The notes below the pieces were generated by a model, which was not told the origin of the DNA, made no database searches, and saw only the letters and a program-made list of their open reading frames with translations. From contig JAEDNR010000064.1 in assembly GCA_016302405.1 (NCBI GenBank), positions 1 through 11,430 on the forward strand: a DNA stretch of 11,430 nt. Direction: 5' to 3'. The position numbers and the translations under genes were made by a program. Source of the stretch: Oscillospiraceae bacterium. Lineage in GTDB: Bacteria > Bacillota > Clostridia > Oscillospirales > Oscillospiraceae. Shown piece by piece: positions 1 to 7,722 of the stretch (positions are counted from its first letter, which is position 1; each line of letters opens with the position of its first letter).

Positions 1-1
1 A

Positions 2-190
2 AGCATAGATGAGGGATCCCTCAATGTCAAAATACAAATCTTTGATGTAATTCAGCAATATACGGACACAGAATATTCTCAGATAGAAGAAAAAAACCGC
101 CTGTGGAAATTGGTTTTGAAAAGGGTTACTGTGTACCGTTCACCGGATGATAAACTGGAAGTCAACATCTATCCGAACCTGCCGAAATAA
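2..190 (+). CDS. C-terminal end of a probable large serine recombinase (partial)
   Basis: The reading frame is open from base 2 to the TAA at 188-190 and gives about 62 residues; the start lies outside the window. The tail ends with a VTVYRSPDD segment followed by a YPNLPK terminus. Endings of the kind 'spacer-SPD-hydrophobic-YPKLPK' are familiar from large serine recombinases of clostridial integrative elements, which cut and rejoin DNA at att sites. The catalytic serine domain is not in view, so the family is inferred only from this tail. The fragment is clearly more AT-rich than the gene at 310, which fits acquired DNA. Such recombinase genes commonly lie at the end of their element, so an att junction may lie in 191-309. 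Any other element-borne protein with a similar tail remains possible. Confidence 0.5.
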   Translation, partial: SIDEGSLNVKIQIFDVIQQYTDTEYSQIEEKNRLWKLVLKRVTVYRSPDDKLEVNIYPNLPK

Positions 191-246
191 GATGCCGTCA
201 ATGCGCCAGCAGTACCATACTTTTCGGAAAAATCAGCGTTAATCTA

Positions 247-276
247 TCGACTTTTCGCCCCCTGCCATGGTATAAT
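247..276 (+). promoter_or_regulatory. Sigma-A promoter of the GTPase-nuclease gene
   Basis: A consensus -10 box TATAAT lies at 271-276. A weak -35 (TCGACT, 247-252; 4 of 6 to TTGACA) sits 18 bases upstream. Transcription would begin near 283, giving a leader of about 27 bases with the ribosome binding site GGAAGGGGG at 293-301, 8 bases before the ATG. The -10 box lies inside the inverted repeat at 256-303. Confidence 0.65.
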
Positions 277-303
277 ACCTGTAATTATCCATGGAAGGGG
301 GCG
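256..303. repeat. 15-bp inverted repeat bracketing the -10 box and the RBS
   Basis: Left arm 256-270 (CGCCCCCTGCCATGG) and right arm 289-303 (CCATGGAAGGGGGCG) are reverse complements at 14 of 15 positions. An 18-base centre holds the -10 TATAAT and a further small inversion (ATAAT 272-276, ATTAT 284-288). The right arm contains the ribosome binding site. Possible roles are a repressor operator, or a hairpin hiding the RBS in read-through transcripts coming from the upstream element; the native transcript would lack the left arm. Confidence 0.7.
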
Positions 304-309
304 TTTTAT

Positions 310-2841
310 ATGCCTGAACAAGTAAATAAGACGCCATGTTGTTTGGGCTTGCTGGCCCATGTGGACGCAGGGAAGACCACCCTGTCGGAGGCCATGCTGT
401 ACCTTGCGGGGGCAAAGCGGACCCTGGGCCGGGTGGACCACGGGGACGCGGCACTGGACACGGACCCCCTGGAACGGGCCAGGGGCATCACAATCTTTTC
501 CAAGCAGGCCCGGCTTACCTGCGGGGGGCGGGAGCTGGTGCTGGTGGACACCCCGGGCCACGCGGACTTTGCCCCGGAGGCGGAGCGGGTGATGCCGGTG
601 CTGGACTGCGCCGTACTGGTAGTGAGCGGCACCGACGGAGTCCAGGCCCACACCCTCACCCTCTGGCACCTTTTGCAGCGGTACAACGTGCCCGTATTTC
701 TCTTTGTCAACAAAATGGACCTGCCTGGGTCCGACCGGGGGAAGCTCCTTTCCCAGCTCCGGGACCGGCTCAGCCCCGGCTGCGTTCCCATGGACCTGCC
801 CCGGGAGGAACTGGAGGAAGCCGCCGCGGTGTGCGACGACGCCCTGCTGGAACAGTACCTGTCCGGAAGCCCGGTGACCGACGGGAACCTGCGCTCACTG
901 ATTCAGGAGCGGAAGCTGTTTCCCGTGTGCTTCGGCTCGGCCCTGCGCTTAAGCGGGGTGCAGACGCTTCTTGACACCCTGGCCCGGTTCGCCCCGGAAA
1001 AGGCCTGGCCCGCGGAATTTGGGGCCCGGGTCTACAAAATCTCCCGGGACCCCCAGGGAAACCGGCTGACCTGGCTCCGGGTCACCGGCGGTGAGCTTCG
1101 GGTGCGGATGCCCGTTTCCTACCGGAACCTGAAAGGCGAAACCCTGGAAGAAAAGCCCCTGCAGCTCCGGCTGTACTCCGGGGAGAAGTTCACCCTTTCC
1201 GATGCCGCCCCCGCCGGGACCCTGGCGGCGGTGACGGGCCTTACTGCCACCTGGGCAGGACAGGCCCTGGGTGCGGAAGAAGCCGCCCCGCCCCCGGCAT
1301 TGGAGCCGGTGATGACCTATCGGGTAAAGCTTCCCAAGGGGGTGGACCCTTCTCAGGCCCTGCCGAAGCTGAAGCTCCTGGAAGAGGAGGAGCCCCAGCT
1401 GCGCCTGCTGTGGGAGGGGGACCAGATCCATGTACAGATTATGGGCCGGGTCCAGTTGGAGGTCTTCACCAGTCTGGTCCGGGACCGGCTGGGCATGGAG
1501 GTGACATTGGAAGACCGGCGGATCTTCTACAAGGAGACCATCCGGGGCACCGTGGAGGGGGTGGGCCATTTTGAGCCCCTGCGGCACTACGCCGAGGTGC
1601 ACCTGCTGCTGGAACCCCTCCCGGCGGGGAGCGGTCTGGTTTTTGACACCGTCTGCCCCACGGACGTGCTGGACGGGAACTACCAGAGCCTGATTCTCAC
1701 CCACCTGGCGGAGAAAACCCACCGGGGCGTCCTCATCGGCGCGCCCATTACGGATATGAAGCTCACCTTACTGGTGGGCAAGGCCCACTTAAAGCACACC
1801 GAGGGCGGGGACTTCCGCCAGGCCACCTACCGGGCGGTGCGTCAGGGGCTGATGCAGGCGGAAAGTGTGCTCCTGGAACCCTGGTACGACTTTTCCCTCA
1901 CCGCCCCCACGGATTCCATTGGCCGGGCCATTACGGACATCCGGGCCATGGGCGGGGAATTTGACGCCCCCCAGGCTTCGGGGGATATGAGCATCCTCAA
2001 AGGCACGGTGCCCGCCGGGGAGGTTCGGGACTACGCCGACACCCTGGCCGCCTACACCCGGGGCCGGGGGCGGCTGCAGCTGGCATTCCACGGCTACGCC
2101 CCCTGCCACAATGCCAAGGAGGTTATCGAAGCTGCCGCCTACGACCCGGAGGCGGACACAGGCAACACCCCGGACTCGGTATTCTGCGCCCATGGAGCGG
2201 GGTTTAACGTAAAGTGGGACCGGGTGAGGGACTACATGCATCTGGAAAGCGGCCTGAAAACCGAAAAGCCTCCGGTACTGCTCCAGCGGTCCCGCATCGA
2301 CGACCGGGAGCTGGAAGCCATCATGGAGCGGGAGTTTGGGCCCGCCCGACGGCGGATTTACACCGCGCCTGCCCAGCGCAGTGCGAAGGAAGAGGTGCCC
2401 CTCCCGCCCCCCAGGCAGAAGTGGATCCTGGTGGACGGGTACAATATTATTTTTGCCTGGGAAGACCTGAAAAAACAGGCGGAGGCGGACCTGGACGCCG
2501 CCCGGCGGCAGCTGTGTGACGCAATGGTGGGCTACGCCGGGTTCACCGGAACCCAGGTGGTGGTGGTTTTCGACGGCTACCGGCAAAAAGGAAGCCTGGG
2601 GGAGAAGGAACGGTATCACAACATCCGCCTGGTCTACACCGGGGAGGGGGAGACCGCCGACCGATACTTAGAGGAACTGGCCGCGGGAATCGGAAAGAAC
2701 GATTCCGTGTGGGTGGCATCCTCGGACAGCCTGGTGCAGCTATCTTCTTTTCGTTCCGGCGTGCTCCGAATGTCCGCCCGGGAGCTGGGGGAGGAAGTGG
2801 AACGGGCCAGCCGGGAAATAGGGAAGTTTCTTAAGAATTGA
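310..2841 (+). CDS. EF-G/TetM-like ribosomal GTPase fused to a Rae1/YacP-type NYN endonuclease domain
   Basis: This 843-residue protein begins like a translation-factor GTPase. Seen: P-loop AHVDAGKTT (16-24), switch I ERARGIT (55-61), DTPGH (80-84), NKMD (134-137) and a G5 GSA (209-211). The order then follows EF-G/TetM: domain II about 230-320, III about 330-400, IV about 405-520, V about 520-600. A linker with DSVFCAHGAGF (622-632) and a charged stretch leads to residues 703-843, which match YacP/Rae1 closely: LVDGYN (707-712, D709), VVFDGY (D755), GETADR (780-785, D784), ASSD (803-806) and MSARELGEEV. These acidic residues are where NYN/PIN nucleases bind metal. B. subtilis Rae1 is known to cut mRNA in the ribosomal A site. 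I infer a factor that binds the ribosome through its EF-G-like body and presents a nuclease there. Tetracycline resistance is unlikely (see findings). The start has a good RBS and its own promoter. Confidence 0.88.
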   Translation: MPEQVNKTPCCLGLLAHVDAGKTTLSEAMLYLAGAKRTLGRVDHGDAALDTDPLERARGITIFSKQARLTCGGRELVLVDTPGHADFAPEAERVMPVLDCAVLVVSGTDGVQAHTLTLWHLLQRYNVPVFLFVNKMDLPGSDRGKLLSQLRDRLSPGCVPMDLPREELEEAAAVCDDALLEQYLSGSPVTDGNLRSLIQERKLFPVCFGSALRLSGVQTLLDTLARFAPEKAWPAEFGARVYKISRDPQGNRLTWLRVTGGELRVRMPVSYRNLKGETLEEKPLQLRLYSGEKFTLSDAAPAGTLAAVTGLTATWAGQALGAEEAAPPPALEPVMTYRVKLPKGVDPSQALPKLKLLEEEEPQLRLLWEGDQIHVQIMGRVQLEVFTSLVRDRLGMEVTLEDRRIFYKETIRGTVEGVGHFEPLRHYAEVHLLLEPLPAGSGLVFDTVCPTDVLDGNYQSLILTHLAEKTHRGVLIGAPITDMKLTLLVGKAHLKHTEGGDFRQATYRAVRQGLMQAESVLLEPWYDFSLTAPTDSIGRAITDIRAMGGEFDAPQASGDMSILKGTVPAGEVRDYADTLAAYTRGRGRLQLAFHGYAPCHNAKEVIEAAAYDPEADTGNTPDSVFCAHGAGFNVKWDRVRDYMHLESGLKTEKPPVLLQRSRIDDRELEAIMEREFGPARRRIYTAPAQRSAKEEVPLPPPRQKWILVDGYNIIFAWEDLKKQAEADLDAARRQLCDAMVGYAGFTGTQVVVVFDGYRQKGSLGEKERYHNIRLVYTGEGETADRYLEELAAGIGKNDSVWVASSDSLVQLSSFRSGVLRMSARELGEEVERASREIGKFLKN

Positions 2842-2937
2842 CAATTGCAATTATTGTCTGCGGGAAGTCTTGAAATGCGCATACGGCTTTGCCTCGGCAA
2901 GTATACAAATTGGGAATTTTTCGGGCCGTCAGAACAT

Positions 2938-2990
2938 GTCATTCCGAACCAGTGCGCACTACTTTCGTGGGAATCTCCATCGAATTCCAG
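2938..2990 (+). repeat. Mosaic repeat, CCAGT-hairpin type, copy 1 (hairpin broken)
   Basis: It starts GTCATTCCGAACCAGTGCGCAC and shares GTGGGAATCTCCATCGAATT with the copy at 4029-4080. The middle differs (TACTTTC instead of the returning strand ACTGG), so the inner hairpin is lost in this copy. Confidence 0.8.
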
Positions 2991-3010
2991 GCAGCCCATC
3001 GTCATTCATT

Positions 3011-3035
3011 CGTAGGGGCGGTCATTGACCGCCCG
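3011..3035 (+). repeat. CGTAG hairpin repeat, copy 1
   Basis: A 25-base unit: CGTAG, then stem GGGCGGTC (3016-3023), loop ATT, and returning stem GACCGCCC (3027-3034). It differs from the reverse complement of the copy at 3121-3145 at only two positions (3021 and 3029), and these pair with each other. Confidence 0.85.
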
Positions 3036-3120
3036 CGAAAACGCACCAAATTCCAGTACGAATTTACGTTGAATGGCACCTTTTCGCCGAAAGAAATACG
3101 AATAGGTCCCCTTTCCCTGC

Positions 3121-3145
3121 CGGGCGCTCAATGAGCGCCCCTACG
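3121..3145 (-). repeat. CGTAG hairpin repeat, copy 2 (inverted)
   Basis: On the minus strand this reads CGTAG followed by an 8-bp perfect stem GGGCGCTC/GAGCGCCC with loop ATT. Same 25-base length and layout as copies at 3011, 7390 and 7475. Confidence 0.85.
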
Positions 3146-3184
3146 GAGGTAGACGTTCGTGATTCGGGAATTCGTACTCCCCAC

Positions 3185-3206
3185 GTCCCTGCGCTAGCGC
3201 AGGGAC
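3185..3206. repeat. Perfect 22-bp palindrome
   Basis: Arms GTCCCTGCGCT (3185-3195) and AGCGCAGGGAC (3196-3206) are exact reverse complements with no spacer. It follows the module TCGGGAATTCGTACTCCCC (3164-3182), which also occurs at 7252-7270 next to a different hairpin. It looks like another exchangeable hairpin of the mosaic repeat. Confidence 0.8.
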
Positions 3207-3210
3207 ACTT

Positions 3211-3273
3211 TAATCAAGGTATAATTGCCCCCGGCAATCATTGGAATTTTGATTCACTGCGTGCAGCACCACC
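3211..3273 (+). repeat. 63-bp intergenic repeat, copy 1
   Basis: It matches 3897-3959 at about 57 of 63 bases by eye. It contains a small hairpin ATTGCC/GGCAAT and a conserved block GATTCACTGCGTGCAGCACC. A related ATGCC..GGCAATCAT core is also present near 7014-7029. Confidence 0.8.
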
Positions 3274-3291
3274 CTCACAAGTGCGGGGGGC
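3272..3291 (+). repeat. GC-rich hairpin repeat (CAC-AA-GTG form), copy 1
   Basis: CCC-T-CAC-AA-GTG-C-GGG forms a hairpin followed by GGGCAAGGC. The copy at 7298-7320 has the same inner stem. The inverted copy at 7115-7140 has CGT-AA-ACG instead, so two of the three inner pairs are compensated. Confidence 0.75.
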
Positions 3292-3342
3292 AAGGCGTCT
3301 AACCAGCCGCGCACCTTAACTGCCCGCCAAATTCCCAATTTG
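3285..3342 (-). repeat. 58-bp segment, inverted copy at 7065-7121
   Basis: The reverse complement of this stretch matches 7065-7121 with about five differences. It runs from the GGGGGGCAAGGC block through GCACCTTAACTGCCCGCC to the AAATTCCCAATTT near-palindrome (3329-3341). Confidence 0.8.
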
Positions 3343-3367
3343 TCGTTTTGCTGCGTTAACCCGATAA
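3328..3367 (-). repeat. TTATCGG / AAATTGGAATTT module, copy 1 (inverted)
   Basis: Read on the minus strand it starts TTATCGGGTTAACG and ends with the near-palindrome around AAATTGGGAATTT. The same order (TTATCGG, a variable hairpin, then AAATTGGAATTTG) occurs at 7040-7078 and 11354-11392. Confidence 0.7.
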
Positions 3368-3416
3368 GCGCAGTATCTTATATCTCCTATCTTATATCTC
3401 ATAAGGAGGCTGCAAT

Positions 3417-3836
3417 ATGGAAACAAAGGAAAAACAGGAACAGGCCAGGGCAGAGGGGCTGACACGGCTGTTCCGGAAGACGCTGCACCTGCTGGAACAG
3501 GCCATCGCCGCCATTTCCATCCTGGCGCTGCTGGTAGCCCTGGGGATGGAGGTATACCGGATGATTACCACGCCGGGGTATTTTTCCGACATCGACACCT
3601 ATCTGCACAGCATCCTGACCATCGTGGTGGGGTTGGAATTCGTCCGGATGCTCATTGACACCACCCCCTCCAACATTCTGGAGGTGCTGACGGTGGCCAT
3701 TACCCGGCATGTGATCCTGAGCCACGACGACCCGCTGAGCAACCTTGCCTGCATCGCCTGCATCGCCGCGCTCTTCGCCACCCGCCGCTTCCTCGTCCGC
3801 AAGGCGGAAATGAAGGAGGACCTGAACGAAGACTGA
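3417..3836 (+). CDS. Small PsiE-like integral membrane protein
   Basis: The protein is 139 residues long with a charged N-terminus (1-28) and about four hydrophobic helices, near 29-48, 62-80, 86-102 and 108-127, ending in a charged tail (KAEMKEDLNED). The last third, with VLTVAITRHVIL, a short polar turn and a helix ending FATRRFLV, resembles PsiE (phosphate-starvation-inducible E) family proteins of Firmicutes, whose molecular role is not settled. The start is well supported by AAGGAGG at 3403-3409, 7 bases before the ATG. The gene stands alone between two repeat-rich gaps. No clear -10/-35 or terminator was seen. Family membership rests on remembered pattern and topology only; an unrelated small membrane protein is possible. 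Confidence 0.7.
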   Translation: METKEKQEQARAEGLTRLFRKTLHLLEQAIAAISILALLVALGMEVYRMITTPGYFSDIDTYLHSILTIVVGLEFVRMLIDTTPSNILEVLTVAITRHVILSHDDPLSNLACIACIAALFATRRFLVRKAEMKEDLNED

Positions 3837-3896
3837 CGCCCACAGGGCCGGCGGACAAGTCGTGACGAACCTAATCTGTATTCGTTACCACCCTTT

Positions 3897-3959
3897 TAAT
3901 TTAGGTATGATTGCCACCGGCAATCATTAGGATTTTGATTCACTGCGTGCAGCACCACC
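3897..3959 (+). repeat. 63-bp intergenic repeat, copy 2
   Basis: Second copy of 3211-3273, same orientation, with hairpin ATTGCC-ACC-GGCAAT and the block GATTCACTGCGTGCAGCACC. The sequence after it differs from copy 1, so repeat borders are mosaic. Confidence 0.8.
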
Positions 3960-3984
3960 CGCTCGGTATCGTTCTGTGGCCCGA

Positions 3985-4036
3985 CAAATTGGAATTTGTA
4001 GAGGTGAACGCACGCCCCGAACAACACTGTCATTCC
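3985..4036 (+). repeat. Repeat block also found at the window's right edge
   Basis: It begins with near-palindrome CAAATTGGAATTTG (3985-3998) and ends CCCCGAACAACACT plus GTCATTCC. It matches 11379-11430 at about 45 of 52 bases by eye, with the differences concentrated in the middle. Confidence 0.8.
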
Positions 4037-4080
4037 GAACCAGTGCGCACACTGGTGTGGGAATCTCCATCGAATTTCAG
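4029..4080 (+). repeat. CCAGT-hairpin repeat, copy 2 (intact)
   Basis: The inner stem is ACCAGTG/CACTGGT with loop CGCA, and an outer stem is ATTCC/GGAAT. Aligned with the minus strand of 4156-4195, the 40-base units differ at three paired sites, all compensatory, plus one loop base. Confidence 0.85.
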
Positions 4081-4155
4081 GTGACCTGTCGTCATACAAG
4101 CCGTTTTTCCTGCCGTTTTCCGGAAGTCATCCGCGAGAAGCTGCACTTCTATCCG

Positions 4156-4195
4156 GGAGATTGCCACGCCAGTTTGAGAACTGGCTCGCAATGAC
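4156..4195 (-). repeat. CCAGT-hairpin repeat, copy 3 (inverted)
   Basis: Plus-strand order is GGAGATTGCCAC, then GCCAGTT-TGAG-AACTGGC (4168-4185), then TCGCAATGAC. The inner core CCAGTTTGAGAACTGG recurs inverted at 7143-7158 in unrelated flanks. Confidence 0.85.
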
Positions 4196-4228
4196 TGGGA
4201 ATTCGGGTTCGCAATGACTGGGAATTCG
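4187..4228 (+). repeat. Tandem duplication, 23-bp period
   Basis: CGCAATGACTGGGAATTCG occurs at 4187-4205 and again at 4210-4228. It extends the 3' end of the neighbouring hairpin repeat. Confidence 0.85.
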
Positions 4229-4264
4229 ATGGCGCGCGGATGCCCACTGCCTCTGCAAGTACAA

Positions 4265-4290
4265 CTGCCCCCTCCAGCCGGAGGGGGCAG
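4265..4290 (-). terminator. Probable clpB terminator hairpin
   Basis: An 11-bp perfect stem CTGCCCCCTCC/GGAGGGGGCAG with a 4-base loop begins 10 bases past the clpB stop. The T-run after it on the minus strand is weak (TTGTACTT), so intrinsic termination may be inefficient. It could also stop convergent transcription. Confidence 0.7.
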
Positions 4291-4300
4291 AATCTTTACT

Positions 4301-6892
<2,592 letters not shown>

Positions 6893-6913
6893 AGCGATCC
6901 TTCCTTTCTGGGT

Positions 6914-6940
6914 TTAGCACTCGCAAGCTTAGAGTGCTAA
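6914..6940 (-). promoter_or_regulatory. Perfect CIRCE operator of clpB
   Basis: TTAGCACTC (6914-6922), nine bases, GAGTGCTAA (6932-6940): the exact consensus bound by the heat-shock repressor HrcA. It lies downstream of the -10, so bound HrcA would block early elongation or promoter opening. Confidence 0.97.
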
Positions 6941-6953
6941 TTCATTTGTCTTT

Positions 6954-6981
6954 ACTATACCCCATTTCCCGAAAAAGTCAA
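6954..6981 (-). promoter_or_regulatory. Sigma-A promoter of clpB
   Basis: On the minus strand, -35 TTGACT (6976-6981; 5 of 6) and -10 TATAGT (6954-6959; 5 of 6) are separated by 16 bases. Transcription should start near 6947, right before CIRCE. Confidence 0.85.
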
Positions 6982-7039
6982 CCCCCGGGCACGGAATTCA
7001 CAAATGATTTACAATGCCGCGGGCAATCATCCCTTTTGG

Positions 7040-7078
7040 TTATCGGTTTTCCGCAGGAAACTGATAAATTGGAATTTG
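7040..7078 (+). repeat. TTATCGG / AAATTGGAATTT module, copy 2
   Basis: TTATCGG is followed by an imperfect hairpin (TTTTCC-GCA-GGAAA region) and the near-palindrome AAATTGGAATTT (7066-7077). Same layout as 3328-3367 (inverted) and 11354-11392. Confidence 0.75.
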
Positions 7079-7121
7079 GCGGGCAGTTAAGGTGTGCGGG
7101 CGGTTAGACGCCTTGCCCCCC
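7065..7121 (+). repeat. Inverted copy of the 3285-3342 segment
   Basis: Runs from the AAATTGGAATTT near-palindrome through GGCGGGCAGTTAAGGTG to TTAGACGCCTTGCCCCCC. About five differences from the reverse complement of 3285-3342. Confidence 0.8.
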
Positions 7122-7140
7122 GCGTTTACGAGGGGGGGGC
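7115..7140 (-). repeat. GC-rich hairpin repeat (CGT-AA-ACG form), copy 2
   Basis: The minus strand reads a C-run, T, CGT-AA-ACG, C, G-run. Compared with the CAC-AA-GTG copies at 3272 and 7298, two adjacent pairs are exchanged with pairing kept. Confidence 0.75.
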
Positions 7141-7162
7141 CACCAGTTCTCAAACTGGTGGC
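7141..7162. repeat. Hairpin sharing its core with the CCAGT repeat
   Basis: The arms CACCAGTT and AACTGGTG enclose CTCA. The 16-base core at 7143-7158 is the exact reverse complement of the core at 4169-4184, but the outer flanks differ. Confidence 0.75.
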
Positions 7163-7200
7163 GGGGGGAGCCCATCACCCGCATATCTTTCACAAAAAAG

Positions 7201-7252
7201 CGTAAAAAATAGGACTGTAAATACAGCAAGATCATTTTTTACGTTTTGCTGT
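7201..7252. repeat. AT-rich inverted repeat with an overlapping second pairing
   Basis: CGTAAAAAAT (7201-7210) pairs with ATTTTTTACG (7234-7243). A second pairing, ACAGCAA (7223-7229) with TTGCTGT (7246-7252), crosses it, so the two would be mutually exclusive or form a pseudoknot in RNA. Confidence 0.55.
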
Positions 7253-7320
7253 CGGGAATTCGTACTCCCCCCGGTACCAGTGTGCGCACTGGTACCACCC
7301 CCCTCACAAGTGCGGGGGGC
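7252..7320 (+). repeat. Composite mosaic repeat
   Basis: The module TCGGGAATTCGTACTCCCC (7252-7270, also 3164-3182) is followed by a 10-bp-stem hairpin GGTACCAGTG-TGCG-CACTGGTACC (7273-7296) and the CAC-AA-GTG GC-rich hairpin (7298-7320). The hairpin core at 7277-7292 is the reverse complement of 4040-4055. Confidence 0.8.
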
Positions 7321-7369
7321 AAGGCCGTGTACCACATCGGCACCGCTCGCCACTGCCCAAACAGCTCTG

Positions 7370-7383
7370 CAAATTCCAATTTG
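7370..7383. repeat. Near-palindrome CAAATTCCAATTTG
   Basis: One of seven CAAATTGGAATTTG-like spacer units seen in the window's gaps (2906, 3328, 3985, 7065, 7370, 7526, 11379). Arms CAAATT/AATTTG. Confidence 0.8.
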
Positions 7384-7389
7384 TAAGGG

Positions 7390-7414
7390 CGTAGGGGAGG
7401 CGTTTCGCCTCCCG
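7390..7414 (+). repeat. CGTAG hairpin repeat, copy 3
   Basis: CGTAG, stem GGGAGGCG, loop TTT, stem CGCCTCCC, G. Same 25-base layout as the copies at 3011 and 3121, but the inner stem is different and still perfectly paired. Confidence 0.85.
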
Positions 7415-7474
7415 CAGCAAGCGGGAAAATCTCCCAAAAGGGTTGGGCGAAGCGGTAAATAGGCTGCTATGCAA

Positions 7475-7499
7475 AGGGACGGGAAACCCGTCCCCTACG
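7475..7499 (-). repeat. CGTAG hairpin repeat, copy 4 (inverted)
   Basis: The minus strand reads CGTAG, stem GGGACGGG, loop TTT, stem CCCGTCCC. This is a fourth distinct, perfectly paired stem in the same frame. Confidence 0.85.
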
Positions 7500-7525
7500 A
7501 AGAGAATCGATACCGTTTTCTCCGC

Positions 7526-7540
7526 AAAATTCCCAATTTT
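7526..7540. repeat. Near-palindrome AAAATTCCCAATTTT
   Basis: A divergent member of the AAATTGGAATTT spacer family, closing the repeat-rich part of this gap. Confidence 0.6.
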
Positions 7541-7615
7541 CTATCTGCTGTTTTCAGCGGCTTTTCTTCGCCGCGCAGCGGCACAATCATTGTCAATTTC
7601 CATCCCGTCATTTTA

Positions 7616-7642
7616 AGATTTTGTCTATTATGTCCAAAATCT
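7616..7642. promoter_or_regulatory. Operator-like palindrome
   Basis: AGATTTTG (7616-7623) and CAAAATCT (7635-7642) are exact reverse complements with an 11-base spacer. It lies about 70 bases upstream of the orphan -10 at 7712. It may bind a dimeric regulator; no family is recognised. Confidence 0.4.
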
Positions 7643-7711
7643 GCAAGTCATATTTTACCCGCTTAATAGTCTTTTAACAATTACACGCTTATTTTTTTAA
7701 AACCCCTGGGG

Positions 7712-7717
7712 TATAAT
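7712..7717 (+). promoter_or_regulatory. Orphan -10 box upstream of a candidate small RNA
   Basis: TATAAT matches the consensus exactly. The -35 at the usual distance is poor (about TTATTT, 7689-7694). No coding gene follows on this strand before the terminator at 7774. Confidence 0.5.
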
Positions 7718-7722
7718 AAGGC

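Larger units (their letters stand above)
2842..3416. other. Repeat-rich intergenic region without a gene
   Basis: No credible ORF was found: short frames here lack RBSs and run through repeats. It begins with a small hairpin overlapping the GTPase stop (GACAAT/ATTGTC, 2840-2858; no T-run, so a poor terminator). Mosaic hairpin repeats listed separately follow, including a near-palindrome AAATTGGGAATTT at 2907-2919. It ends with a 14-bp tandem repeat (TATCTTATATCTC at 3374-3386 and 3388-3400) just before the next RBS. Confidence 0.75.
3837..4264. other. Repeat-rich intergenic region without a gene
   Basis: The gap lies between two convergent genes, the PsiE-like gene (+) and clpB (-). Almost all of it is mosaic repeat (3897-3959, 3985-4080, 4156-4228). 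No ORF with an RBS was seen. Short frames reading through the repeats are judged spurious. Confidence 0.75.

Noticed and set aside
256..303. Phase-variable invertible promoter
   Set aside because: The arms are suitable, but the 18-base core is far shorter than known invertible segments and too short to bend for inversion.
949..2619. Minus-strand frames of 257 and 276 codons inside the GTPase gene
   Set aside because: GC-rich antisense shadows with no family motifs and no RBS.
310..2841. Calling the gene a tetM/tetW tetracycline resistance determinant
   Set aside because: The overall fold agrees, but the domain IV loop needed for drug displacement is different and an NYN nuclease domain is fused at the end.
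2889..3319. Two short plus-strand frames (81 and 62 codons)
   Set aside because: Made of mosaic repeat sequence without RBSs; similar peptides arise from repeat copies elsewhere in the window.
7094..7462. 122-codon plus and 95-codon minus frames
   Set aside because: They run through several hairpin repeats, have no RBS, and their translations are repeat-derived (for example SQVRGAR also appears from the repeat at 3260-3300).
7012..7500. CRISPR array
   Set aside because: Repeats are irregularly spaced, inverted, and of several types; no constant repeat-spacer rhythm and no cas gene in view.
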